From: Pasteurella sp049670895
GTDB lineage: Bacteria; Pseudomonadota; Gammaproteobacteria; Enterobacterales; Pasteurellaceae
DNA: 64,000 nt
Reading direction: 5' to 3' (one strand)
NCBI RefSeq assembly: GCF_049670895.1
Contig: NZ_CP187170.1
The notes beneath the pieces are model-generated. The model ran no database searches and was not told the origin of the DNA. It saw only the letters and a program-made list of their open reading frames with translations. Positions 51,382-59,636 of the stretch are shown piece after piece; positions within the stretch are counted from its first letter, which is position 1; every line of letters begins with the position of its first letter. The position numbers and the translations under genes are program-made.

Positions 51382-52911
51382 TTAAAATCGCGGTAATGTG
51401 ATCACAAGAGATGTGCCTTGTGGTGACGGGGAAAGGGGCTGTGTCGGGGTGCTAGCCATTTTAGAACGGAGATGAAATTCTCCCCCAATGAGTGCCACTC
51501 GCTCTTGCATACCACGCAAGCCTAATCCCGAAACAGGCTGTTCTGGATCAAAGCCTTTGCCATTATCTTGAATAGACAGTATCACTTGTTGACCAATATG
51601 AATGGCAATGTGAATTTCACTGGCTTGGGCGTGTTTGATGATGATGTTATTTAACGCTTCTTGATAGAGACGGTAAAGGGTGATTTCTAACAAGGGATCA
51701 AGGCTTAAGTGCTGAGGATTATGCCATTCAAACTGGCAGTGAATATGTTGTTGGGCTAAACCTAATTCGTCTAACACATTTTGTAGCACTTGTTGCAGAG
51801 GCAAATCGTCCAACACACGAGGCCGCAAGCGATTGAGCAAGCCCCTGACGCTGTCGTAAATATTTAATGATAATTGCTCAATCATAGTGGCAGATTGCTG
51901 CTCCCGAGCTTGTGGATTCAGACGTTTCAAAATATTTGCTTGGGTGCGAATGGCGGTGATGTTTTGTCCGATTTGATCGTGCAATTCACGGGCAAGTTCT
52001 TTACGAATGTTTTCTTCACTGCTGATCAATTGGTGAGTGAGGGATCGGTTACGCTTAAGTTCCATGCCTAAATGCTGGTTAAGTTCCCGTTGCCGTTGAA
52101 TGGCAAGCCCAAGAAAAATCCCCGTGATGGTTTGTGTACAAAGGGAAAGAAGTAAATCCGTTAAATCCAAATGGGAGAAATGTTGGGTAGAGGCAATTAA
52201 TGCCACACTGTTAATTAAGGATCCCAATAATGCCCCCTGCCAGCCATAATAATACGCCAATAAAATGATCGGAATGGCTAAAAAGAATAAGCTAAAGCGG
52301 TTAAATTCCTCAGGCAAATAGGTTTGGATCAGAATGTTTAAAATCAAAAGTAGGGTATAGACCACAATATGTTTACTGCGTAAGGTAATCGGGTGGTGGA
52401 TAACTCGGGCGGTGAGCGGCACCCATTGGCGTGCAAAGAGAAAATCCTGCAAGAGATAGCACATGGGTAACAGCAATAAGGCACCCGTAAAACTCACCAA
52501 CATACTGTAAGCGAAAGGGGCATTTAAACAAAACAGCACCAAAGCATTGAGCAGACTTAAACTGAGTGCCAATATGCCTTGTAACAGTAATTTAAATCCT
52601 TGATTGCCTTGATAATAAGGTTGAATCAAGAAAACGATTGGGAAACTGACCGCACTTAATAAGAGCAACGGCAAATAAGCTTGGGTATGTTCTGCGAAAG
52701 AGACAAAAAGCAGCACCGTATTTTCTGCCAGTAAAGGGGCAAGCCACAATGTGGGGCGAAGGTGCAAACACAGTCCAAGACGTAAAGCAAAAGGTAAAAA
52801 CAGAAAGGCTAAACGGGTATCTTGCAACAAATAATCAGCCACACCCCACAAACAAAAATAAGTGCAGGTGATCAGAAACCAGCTATAAATGAGGCTGAAC
52901 AGCGTGTTCAT
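51382..52911 (-). CDS. uhpB: Sensor histidine kinase UhpB
   Basis: A 509-residue inner-membrane histidine kinase. About eight N-terminal helices (MASE1-like) are followed by a HisKA_3 dimerisation domain with the phospho-acceptor His in RKELARELHDQIGQNITA (about 305-322). The C-terminal ATPase domain has NIIIKHAQA, DNGKGFDP and GLGLRGMQERVALIGG. It overlaps the uhpA stop by 4 bp. It phosphorylates UhpA on a signal from UhpC. Confidence 0.95.
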   Translation of the reverse strand: MNTLFSLIYSWFLITCTYFCLWGVADYLLQDTRLAFLFLPFALRLGLCLHLRPTLWLAPLLAENTVLLFVSFAEHTQAYLPLLLLSAVSFPIVFLIQPYYQGNQGFKLLLQGILALSLSLLNALVLFCLNAPFAYSMLVSFTGALLLLPMCYLLQDFLFARQWVPLTARVIHHPITLRSKHIVVYTLLLILNILIQTYLPEEFNRFSLFFLAIPIILLAYYYGWQGALLGSLINSVALIASTQHFSHLDLTDLLLSLCTQTITGIFLGLAIQRQRELNQHLGMELKRNRSLTHQLISSEENIRKELARELHDQIGQNITAIRTQANILKRLNPQAREQQSATMIEQLSLNIYDSVRGLLNRLRPRVLDDLPLQQVLQNVLDELGLAQQHIHCQFEWHNPQHLSLDPLLEITLYRLYQEALNNIIIKHAQASEIHIAIHIGQQVILSIQDNGKGFDPEQPVSGLGLRGMQERVALIGGEFHLRSKMASTPTQPLSPSPQGTSLVITLPRF

Positions 52912-53513
52912 AGGCGTTCAGCGTCATGAAAGAAATTGGCAAGTTCCACGTTATTTTTGACATTGAGTTTGCTCATGGCATTGGCACGATGAACATGAAC
53001 GGTTTTAAAACTCAAATTCAGTTGCTCGGCAATTTCTTTCGCATTAAAGCCTGCGGTTAAAAGTTCGCACACCTCTTGTTCTCGTTTGGTGAGTTGTTGG
53101 GTGCAAGGTGAAGTAGGATTGACCAGTTTTAAGGTCAATTCAGGCATTAAATAAAGCCCACCAGCAAACACCGCATGCACGGCTTGAATCAGTTCATCGG
53201 GGTGACAACGTTTACTTAAATAGCCCTTTGCCCCCAATTCTAAGGCTTTTCGTACCATCATTTCTGAATCATTCACACTGAGCATAATACAATGAATGCC
53301 AGAGGGAATGTCTTTGAGTAGGGCAAGCCCTGTTTCATCGGGCATGGAAATATCAATAATGCACACATCAGGACGCACACAAGGCAGTTGCTGACGTGCC
53401 TCTTTTGCTGAACCAAATTCACCTACCACTTGAATATCCGTTTCTAAGGCGAGTAATTGAGCAAAGCCTGATCGCACAATGATGTGGTCATCAATTAAAG
53501 CCACCTTAATCAT
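52908..53513 (-). CDS. uhpA: Response regulator UhpA
   Basis: A 201-residue NarL/FixJ-type regulator that activates uhpT. The receiver domain has MIKVALIDDHIIVRSGFAQLL with the acidic pair, the phospho-Asp in CIIDISMPDETG (about 53) and YLSKRCHPDEL. The LuxR-type HTH has LTKREQEVCELLTAGFNAKEIAEQL (landmark, about 138-162) and SFKTVHVHRANAMSKL. ATG 53513 with GAGGATA upstream matches the E. coli start; the earlier in-frame TTG is rejected. Confidence 0.95.
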   Translation of the reverse strand: MIKVALIDDHIIVRSGFAQLLALETDIQVVGEFGSAKEARQQLPCVRPDVCIIDISMPDETGLALLKDIPSGIHCIMLSVNDSEMMVRKALELGAKGYLSKRCHPDELIQAVHAVFAGGLYLMPELTLKLVNPTSPCTQQLTKREQEVCELLTAGFNAKEIAEQLNLSFKTVHVHRANAMSKLNVKNNVELANFFHDAERL

Positions 53514-53532
53514 GTCTATTATCCTCAAAATG

Positions 53533-53565
53533 AAAAAGTGCGGTCAATTTAACCGCACTTTTTTG
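53533..53565 (-). terminator. Paired uptake-signal terminator between uhpT and uhpA
   Basis: AAAAAGTGCGGT and ACCGCACTTTTT form a 12-bp stem over a short loop. Both flanks give T runs on the respective strands. It would end uhpT transcripts before uhpABC. Confidence 0.8.
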
Positions 53566-53580
53566 TGATACTCTTTTGCG

Positions 53581-54960
53581 TTATTTGGACTGAGCTTTTA
53601 TTTTACGGATTTTCTTCTCTTCCGCAATGGCAACAAACCCCAATAAGACCATACAAACGATTGCTGAAATATTCAGAGCCGCAAAGGTGCCAGCCCAACC
53701 CGTTAAACCGAAAATCGGCGTGCCATCGGCAATCATACCTAAGCCTAATTTGGCAAAGCTATCACCAATTAAGTAAGCAAAGGTTCCTTTTACCCCATCT
53801 GCCACGCTGATGGCTTTTTTCGGTACAAAGCCCACGGCGGCAACACCGATTAACAACTGCGGACCGAACACCAAGAAACCTAATGCAAATAAGGCACATA
53901 AATACATCACTTCATTGGTGGCAAATTGATAAAATTCCAACGTAAACACAATTAAAATTAATGCCACACAAGCCGTTAAGCCACGGCGACCGTTCGCTAA
54001 GTCGGACAAATAGCCCCATAGGAAAGTACCGACCAACGCCCCCACTTCAAATAAGGCGAAACCAGAAATAGCGGCATCTTTGGAAAAGCCTAATTCTTGA
54101 TAAGCATACACAGGCGACCATTGATCGATACCAATACGCACGATATATAAGAAAATATTGGCAAAACATAACAACCAAATGACTTTGTTTTTCAAAATAT
54201 ATTGCACGAAGGTTTGCCATTTGGTTAATTGATGTTGCTCGGTGGCGAGATCTTCTTCACTTAACGGTTCACCAAATAATTCTTCTGCTTTTCCTAAACC
54301 ATAGGCTTCAGGGGAATCACTGCCATAGCGTAAGCCCCAAAAACCAATAATTAAGGCAATAATCGACGGGAACACAAACATTCCGACTACGTGTCCATTA
54401 AAGAACACATTCGCCCCGAATAAAGCAACGGCTGCCGCAGCTGCCCCACCCACATTGTGAGAAAGATTCCAAAAGCCTAAATAGGTGCCTCGTTTTTTGC
54501 GTGGCGTCCATTTTGTGATGGTGGAATAACTTGAAGGCCCCCCTGTGCTTTGAAAAAAGCCACTTAACGCATAAAAGGCGATCATTAAAAATAAACTCAC
54601 GCTGCCACCGCCCATGCTTGCACTAAAACCCAGCATACAAATGGCGGATAAAATCAGCATGAAAGGCACGAACTGTTTGGTATTTTTGCCGTCGGCATAG
54701 TAAGAGACAAGGGTTTTCCCCACCCCATAAGTAATGGAAAAGCCTAAGCCTATCATGCCGAGTTGGGTTTTGGTTAAACCGTAGGTTTCGATTAAATCAT
54801 TTTGTGCAATATTGAAATTTTTGCGAATTAAGTACATCGCCATATAACCAATAAACACCACCAAATAAGATTGCATAAAGGGTTTAAACCACATTTTGCG
54901 ACGTTCTTCCACTGGCAAATCCAGCGTCGGTTTTCTGACTTCTTGTAAAAAGTTAAGCAT
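53581..54960 (-). CDS. uhpT: Hexose-6-phosphate:phosphate antiporter UhpT
   Basis: A 459-residue twelve-helix MFS transporter importing glucose-6-P and other sugar phosphates (also fosfomycin) in exchange for phosphate. QEVRKPTLDLPVEERRKMWF, MYLIRKNFNIAQND and GLGFSITYGVGKTLVSYYADG match E. coli UhpT almost residue for residue. ATG 54960 with GAGG upstream is chosen over an earlier in-frame start on this alignment. A perfect CRP site lies upstream at 55084. Unlike in E. coli, uhpT precedes uhpABC here. Confidence 0.97.
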   Translation of the reverse strand: MLNFLQEVRKPTLDLPVEERRKMWFKPFMQSYLVVFIGYMAMYLIRKNFNIAQNDLIETYGLTKTQLGMIGLGFSITYGVGKTLVSYYADGKNTKQFVPFMLILSAICMLGFSASMGGGSVSLFLMIAFYALSGFFQSTGGPSSYSTITKWTPRKKRGTYLGFWNLSHNVGGAAAAAVALFGANVFFNGHVVGMFVFPSIIALIIGFWGLRYGSDSPEAYGLGKAEELFGEPLSEEDLATEQHQLTKWQTFVQYILKNKVIWLLCFANIFLYIVRIGIDQWSPVYAYQELGFSKDAAISGFALFEVGALVGTFLWGYLSDLANGRRGLTACVALILIVFTLEFYQFATNEVMYLCALFALGFLVFGPQLLIGVAAVGFVPKKAISVADGVKGTFAYLIGDSFAKLGLGMIADGTPIFGLTGWAGTFAALNISAIVCMVLLGFVAIAEEKKIRKIKAQSK

Positions 54961-55083
54961 ATCTTGCCTCATTGAATGAAAAAATATGCTTGCCACTATA
55001 AGAAAATCTGTGGTGATTGGCGTGAGAAGATCCTTTAACTGAATTAGGAATAATGCTTAGTTTTGGGCTGGAAATCCATTTTT

Positions 55084-55099
55084 TGTGAGATAGGTCACA
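55084..55099. promoter_or_regulatory. CRP site upstream of uhpT
   Basis: TGTGA-GATAGG-TCACA, a perfect match to the CRP core, about 124 bp upstream of the uhpT start. CRP is a co-activator of uhpT in E. coli. Confidence 0.8.
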
Positions 55100-55141
55100 A
55101 AAGTGCGGTTAAAAAATCAAAAATTTTAACCGCACTTTTTT
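55099..55141 (-). terminator. Paired uptake-signal terminator after the small membrane-protein gene
   Basis: AAAAGTGCGGTTAAAA and its inverted copy form a 16-bp stem ending in T/A runs, 64 bp after the stop of the small gene at 55205 and directly next to the CRP site. Confidence 0.82.
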
Positions 55142-55204
55142 ATTTTATGGCATCAGAAAGTGGCTATTATGAATCATCAAATAGCCATTTCCTACTGTGT
55201 GTGA

Positions 55205-55372
55205 CTATTGTGGCAGTCCAACTTGGCTTAACGCAAAAACGGCACCAACAATAAACAGGATAAAAAATACAATTCGGAAGACAAGATTTTTTGTTTTCAG
55301 CCCGAAGACGAAACAGGCGATGGCGACGGCTATCGGAAGACCAACAGAGAAATTCTCTAATAATTCATTCAT
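55205..55372 (-). CDS. Small two-helix membrane protein
   Basis: A 55-residue protein with two hydrophobic segments, FSVGLPIAVAIACFVFGLKTK and LVFRIVFFILFIVGAVFAL, joined by a short basic turn. The ATG at 55372 is preceded by AAGGA, supporting translation. The frame extends upstream to 55561, but that part overlaps hldD and looks non-coding. It sits 170 bp after hldD. I do not recognise a family; function unknown. Confidence 0.6.
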   Translation of the reverse strand: MNELLENFSVGLPIAVAIACFVFGLKTKNLVFRIVFFILFIVGAVFALSQVGLPQ

Positions 55373-55542
55373 GTTAAATGATTCCTTTTGTTTTAATGAG
55401 AGATGATCAAACACGGCAAGATGTGTGGTGGTTATTTTATCATCATTTTTAATAGGGTGATAGTGAGTGTATGAGCAAGTTTTGGGATAAAAAAATAGCG
55501 TCCTAATAAGAACGCTATCTAATGAGATTAAGGGGCTAAATC

Positions 55543-56475
55543 TTATTTGCGGTTTAACCACGCCATATATTCTGCCACCCCTTCTGCCACTGTTTTAAAC
55601 GGTTTGTCATAACCTGCGGCACGCAATTTGTCTAAATTCGCTTGGGTGTATTCTTGGTAACGGCTTTTTAAATGTTCTGGGAAAGGAATGGTTTCAATAT
55701 TTTTTTCCGTTTTGCCGTGGAATTTCACGACAGCTTTAGCCACTTCTTGGAAAGATTCCGCATTGCCTGTTCCCAAGTTATAAATGCCTGAAACCTTGTT
55801 TTGCCAGCACCAAATATTCACGGCAGCCACATCGCCCACATACACAAAATCACGACGGAAGTGCTCGCTTCCTGCGAATAATTTTGGATTTTCCCCTTGC
55901 AAAATTTGGTTATTTAAATGGAATGCCACACTTGCCATTGAGCCTTTGTGGTTTTCACGTGGGCCATACACATTAAAATAACGGAAGCCACACACAGGTG
56001 AGTTGGCTTCAGGTAAAATGGCACGTACATATTGATCAAATAAGAATTTGGAATAACCGTACACATTTAGCGGCCCTTCAAATTCACGTTCTTCACGGAA
56101 TTCTGTTTTATCGCCATAAGTCGCCGCAGATGAGGCATAGAAGAAAGGAATTTCACGATCTAAACAATAATGCAGTAACTCTTTTGAATACTCATAGTTG
56201 TTATGCATGATGTATTTGCCGTCCCATTCGGTGGTGGCTGAGCAAGCCCCCTCATGGAAGATCACATCAATATCACCCAGATCATCCCCAGCGACAATTG
56301 AGGCAATAAAGTCTTCTTTATCACAATAATCGGCAATATCCAAATCCACTAAATTGGCAAATTTTGTGCCATCTTTTAAATTATCTACCACTAAAATATC
56401 GGTACGCCCTAACTCATTTAAGGCTTTTACAATGTTACTTCCAATAAAGCCCGCACCGCCCGTTACGATAATCAT
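55543..56475 (-). CDS. hldD: ADP-L-glycero-D-manno-heptose-6-epimerase
   Basis: Converts ADP-D-glycero- to ADP-L-glycero-manno-heptose for the LPS inner core. It has 310 residues (E. coli 310). The NADP motif is MIIVTGGAGFIGSNIVKAL, then FHEGACSATTEWDG, the YxxxK in VYGYSKFLFDQ (about 140) and FRYFNVYGPRENHKGSMAS. It supplies the donor for heptosyltransferases such as the GT9 protein at 11.2 kb. Confidence 0.98.
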   Translation of the reverse strand: MIIVTGGAGFIGSNIVKALNELGRTDILVVDNLKDGTKFANLVDLDIADYCDKEDFIASIVAGDDLGDIDVIFHEGACSATTEWDGKYIMHNNYEYSKELLHYCLDREIPFFYASSAATYGDKTEFREEREFEGPLNVYGYSKFLFDQYVRAILPEANSPVCGFRYFNVYGPRENHKGSMASVAFHLNNQILQGENPKLFAGSEHFRRDFVYVGDVAAVNIWCWQNKVSGIYNLGTGNAESFQEVAKAVVKFHGKTEKNIETIPFPEHLKSRYQEYTQANLDKLRAAGYDKPFKTVAEGVAEYMAWLNRK

Positions 56476-56796
56476 AAATCTTGTCCTCTGTTGCTTAATA
56501 CTGCTCGTATTGTAATGGATTTTCAGGGGGTTGTTTAAGTATTTTTACCTTTATTGGTAAATTCTTGTTGGGATTTTCACAGGCTAAATCAGCTCAGATG
56601 CCTTTTTAGTTCTGATTGAATGTGATCTTTCTTTCATTTTCTTGCGATCCCATGGTAATAGGATTTTTTCTCAAAAATCCCTTTCTGATGCGACATAATA
56701 GAGACAAATTCCCCTTTTGTTTTTTAATGCCTCTTTGTCTAAATGCTCTTCACTTTGTTTGCGAATTATTCAGATAAAATGAAGTTGTTCAAAAAC

Positions 56797-56830
56797 AGAA
56801 CAGTTTAATAGGAATTGTTCTTATTTTTTT
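56797..56830 (+). terminator. Orphan intrinsic terminator upstream of deoC
   Basis: AGAACAGTT (56797-56805) pairs with AATTGTTCT (56813-56821) through one G-T wobble over a 7-nt loop, then a T-rich run of nine bases. hldD reads leftward, so the RNA ended here is either an unannotated small RNA or a truncated deoC leader. Confidence 0.6.
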
Positions 56831-56999
56831 GTAGGATCAAGAGGATAAGGCAATCGGTTGCTATTTCTTAAGCAAAAAGTGAAAAAATTCATAAAAAAAT
56901 GTTGTAAAAGGCACAGAAATCATTAAAATGCCGCGCGTTTGTAAATAAATGTTAAAAAAGTTACATTGATCAACGTTTTTAGATTTTTTTTTCGGTATG

Positions 57000-57024
57000 A
57001 TATGACAGAATGGATTTGTCATAT
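57000..57024. promoter_or_regulatory. Inverted repeat before deoC, candidate DeoR operator
   Basis: ATATGACA (57000-57007) and TGTCATAT (57017-57024) are perfect inverted 8-mers separated by 9 bp, ending 17 bp before the deoC ATG. The DeoR-type repressor gene is immediately downstream of deoC, making it the likely binder. Confidence 0.5.
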
Positions 57025-57041
57025 GAATAATGAGGAATAAA

Positions 57042-57713
57042 ATGAAAGCAAAAGATATTGCACAGTTTATTGACCATACCGCCTTAACGGCAGAAAAAAA
57101 TGAAAAAGACATTTTGCAACTTTGTGATGAAGCGGTAGAAAATCAATTTTGGTCTGTTTGTATTAATTCGGGTTATATCCCTTTAGCCAAAGAAAGATTA
57201 AAAGGGACGAATGTGAAAATTTGTACCGTGGTAGGTTTTCCATTGGGTGCCAATTTAACGGTTGTTAAAGCGTTTGAAGCGAAGGAAGCGATTCAAGCGG
57301 GTGCCGATGAAATTGATATGGTGATCAATGTTGGGTGGATCAAATCAGGCAAATGGAATGCCGTTAAAGCCGATATTGCTGATGTGTTAGTAGCATGCGG
57401 TGAGAAACCCCTAAAAGTGATTTTAGAAACGTGTTTATTAACAAAAGACGAGATCGTAAAAGCGTGTGAAATTTGTCGAGAATTACACGTCGCTTTTGTG
57501 AAGACATCAACTGGTTTTAGCAAAGGCGGTGCCACTGTGGACGATGTTGCACTGATGAAGCAAACGGTTGGTGAAATTGGAGTAAAAGCCTCAGGTGGCA
57601 TCCGTGATACGGAAACGGCTGTGGCGATGATCAATGCAGGGGCAACCCGTATTGGTGCAAGTGCAGGGATAGCAATCATTAACGGTTTAACTGACATGAC
57701 AAGTCATTATTAA
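57042..57713 (+). CDS. deoC: Deoxyribose-phosphate aldolase
   Basis: Class I aldolase splitting 2-deoxyribose-5-P into glyceraldehyde-3-P and acetaldehyde. It has 223 residues (the shorter Bacillus/Haemophilus-like form). IDHTALTAEKNEKDI opens the barrel; EIDMVINVGWIKSG (about 90) supplies the catalytic Asp. The Schiff-base Lys is in FVKTSTGFSKGGAT (about 152), with VKASGGIRDTETA later. ATG 57042 aligns with the family. It forms an operon with deoR (24-bp gap) and complements deoD in nucleoside catabolism. Confidence 0.96.
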   Translation: MKAKDIAQFIDHTALTAEKNEKDILQLCDEAVENQFWSVCINSGYIPLAKERLKGTNVKICTVVGFPLGANLTVVKAFEAKEAIQAGADEIDMVINVGWIKSGKWNAVKADIADVLVACGEKPLKVILETCLLTKDEIVKACEICRELHVAFVKTSTGFSKGGATVDDVALMKQTVGEIGVKASGGIRDTETAVAMINAGATRIGASAGIAIINGLTDMTSHY

Positions 57714-57737
57714 ATAGTGATTTATTGAGCCTGTTTT

Positions 57738-58463
57738 ATGGATAAGCTAAATTCGCGTGTGCAGAAACTTGAATTTTTGCTAAAGCAAATGGATAAAATT
57801 CATCTGCGGGATGCGGCTGAAATTTTAAATGTGTCAGAAATGACCATTCGGCGGGATTTAAACGCGAATTCAGGCTCAATTCAGTTACTCGGTGGTTATA
57901 TCGTTAGGGATCCGCAAGGGCGTGGTAGGCATGGCTATCAGATCTTTGAACATCAAGACAAAAATATCGCTGAAAAAATGCAAGTTGGTAAGGATGCTGC
58001 GGCATTGGTTCAAGAAGGCGATGTTGTGTTTTTTGACTGTGGTTCTACCATTCCCTTCGTGGTTTCTCAAATTGATCCTTCCATAAAATTTACCGCACTT
58101 TGTTGTTCAATCAACGTCTTTTTGGCGTTACAGGATAATCCCCGTTGCGACCTGATTTTGTCAGGCGGTCGTTATTCTCGCCACAATGCCTTTTTAACGC
58201 CCATTCAACGTCGTTCTGAGTTTGATGCAATTTGTTTTACCAAAGCCTTTATTTCTGCGGCAGGTGTGGATCTCAAACAGGGAGTCACTTGCTTTAATTT
58301 TGAGGAATCGAAAGCGAAACAAATTGCCATGGCAAAAAGCAAACAGTCTATTTTAGTCGTCGACCATTCAAAGTTTGGTGTGGTGGAACAAGCCTATATT
58401 GCCGATTATGCCGATTTCGATTTATGCATTTGCGATAAACCCATTCCTGAGGCATTTCGTTAG
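57738..58463 (+). CDS. deoR: DeoR-family transcriptional repressor
   Basis: A 241-residue regulator of the DeoR family, likely the deoxynucleoside repressor. The N-terminal HTH has IHLRDAAEILNVSEMTIRRDLN (landmark, about 21-42). The sugar-phosphate-binding isomerase-like domain has DVVFFDCGSTIPFVV (about 95) and FISAAGVDLKQGVTCFN (about 175). Its place just after deoC supports control of the deo genes. It is closer to E. coli DeoR than to GlpR/AgaR types by eye. Confidence 0.9.
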   Translation: MDKLNSRVQKLEFLLKQMDKIHLRDAAEILNVSEMTIRRDLNANSGSIQLLGGYIVRDPQGRGRHGYQIFEHQDKNIAEKMQVGKDAAALVQEGDVVFFDCGSTIPFVVSQIDPSIKFTALCCSINVFLALQDNPRCDLILSGGRYSRHNAFLTPIQRRSEFDAICFTKAFISAAGVDLKQGVTCFNFEESKAKQIAMAKSKQSILVVDHSKFGVVEQAYIADYADFDLCICDKPIPEAFR

Positions 58464-58496
58464 TGTTTTTTCTTTAGTGTCTTGTTTACAGTCACA

Positions 58497-59000
58497 TTAA
58501 AAAAATCTTGTCAAAAATAACCGCACTTTTAAGCCCCAATAGCTGGTTAAGCCTGTGGTAGCAAATGCCATTTTTCCTTTATCTAAAATAATGATCGTTG
58601 GCGTTACTTGAACTTGCCATTGTTTGCTGATTGTCCCATCTTCATCGTTGACCGTAGTAAACTGATAGTGATGCTCATCTAAATAGGTTTGCACTTGCTC
58701 ATCCGTTCCCGAACGAAGTGCAACACTGACGACATTTACCCCTTCTTGTGCCAGTGTCTGTATCGTAGGAGAGGTATATTGGCAATAGCCACACCAACTT
58801 CCCCAGAAATACAAAATCACGGGTTCTGTTTGGTTGAGCTGGGCAAGGAAAAACGGGCGTTGTTGTAAGTCTCGCAGGAGAAGGTGATTTGCCTGTTCAG
58901 GCATTTCGGGTTGACGGATAACATCCATGATCACGCTGACTATCAATAGACTCAGCGACAATGTGATAATGTGTCTGAGAAATTTTTTGATCTTTGCCAT
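58497..59000 (-). CDS. Thioredoxin-like protein disulfide oxidoreductase (ScsD/TlpA-like)
   Basis: A 167-residue membrane-anchored thioredoxin-fold protein. One N-terminal hydrophobic anchor is followed by the active site YFWGSWCGYCQYTSP (CGYC at about 71-74) and the cis-Pro segment WQVQVTPTIIIL (about 135). It probably acts on periplasmic disulfides, as copper-sensitivity suppressor ScsD proteins do. It lies 6 bp after fabR and is likely co-transcribed with oxyR-fabR. Confidence 0.87.
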   Translation of the reverse strand: MAKIKKFLRHIITLSLSLLIVSVIMDVIRQPEMPEQANHLLLRDLQQRPFFLAQLNQTEPVILYFWGSWCGYCQYTSPTIQTLAQEGVNVVSVALRSGTDEQVQTYLDEHHYQFTTVNDEDGTISKQWQVQVTPTIIILDKGKMAFATTGLTSYWGLKVRLFLTRFF

Positions 59001-59006
59001 GTTGCC

Positions 59007-59627
59007 TTATTTATCTGTTTTGATTTTATGGCTGGCATGTTCGCCGCCTTTGGCTAGCATGCGTAATTGTAAAATGACCCGTTCTTTTAATTGGTCACGC
59101 TCATTTTTTCCCATATCTAAGGCATTGGCTCCCGCCGTAAACACAATGGTTACCATGCCTTCCGCTTGCACATAAGCAATGTATTGTGAATAACCATTGC
59201 GGTGAGCAATATATTCGGCTAATTCATCCACAAAATGTTTGATTTCTCGTGCTGCTGCGGTACGAAATGCTTGTGAGGTGCCTGAGCTTTCTCGCAGTAG
59301 TAAGCGAAACATATTGGGGTTATTGTTAATAAACTCAAAGAAGGTATCCACAGAAATGGTAATGACACTGCCCCCTTTTTCTAAACGTTTACGTGCTTGT
59401 CGCATTAATTGACGCAGTACCAAGCCTGCTTCGTCAACCATGGTTAAGCCTAATTCGTCCATGTCTTTAAAGTGGCGATAAAAGGAGGTTGCCGCAATGC
59501 CTGCTTCACGAGCCACTTCACGTAAACTTAAATTAGAGAAGCTTTGCTCTGCGGTCAGTTGGTTAAAGGCGGCATCAATTAATGCTCGCCTTGTTTTTTC
59601 TTTTTGTAATGCTCTGATGCCAGCCAT
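59007..59627 (-). CDS. fabR: HTH-type repressor FabR
   Basis: TetR-family repressor of unsaturated fatty acid synthesis (fabA/fabB), sensing the unsaturated:saturated acyl ratio. It has 206 residues. The N-terminal HTH is LSLREVAREAGIAATSFYRHFKD (landmark, about 34-56), then MDELGLTMVDEAGLVLRQL, which is FabR-specific. It begins 9 bp after oxyR; proximity of fabR to oxyR is also seen in E. coli. Confidence 0.93.
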   Translation of the reverse strand: MAGIRALQKEKTRRALIDAAFNQLTAEQSFSNLSLREVAREAGIAATSFYRHFKDMDELGLTMVDEAGLVLRQLMRQARKRLEKGGSVITISVDTFFEFINNNPNMFRLLLRESSGTSQAFRTAAAREIKHFVDELAEYIAHRNGYSQYIAYVQAEGMVTIVFTAGANALDMGKNERDQLKERVILQLRMLAKGGEHASHKIKTDK

Positions 59628-59636
59628 AGGTTGTCC

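Larger units (their letters stand above)
56476..57041. other. Long spacer between hldD and deoC with hairpins and an orphan terminator
   Basis: 566 bp, AT-rich, no convincing ORF. It contains hairpins TTTACC/GGTAAA (56544-56561) and GGATTTTT/AAAAATCC (56661-56680), then a rightward intrinsic terminator at 56797-56830 although no rightward gene precedes it. The deoC promoter and operator must lie after 56830. Confidence 0.55.

Noticed and set aside
56621..56636. CRP-like TGTGA-N6-TTTCA far upstream of deoC
   Set aside because: Right half matches only 3 of 5 positions and it lies 420 bp from deoC, before an intrinsic terminator.
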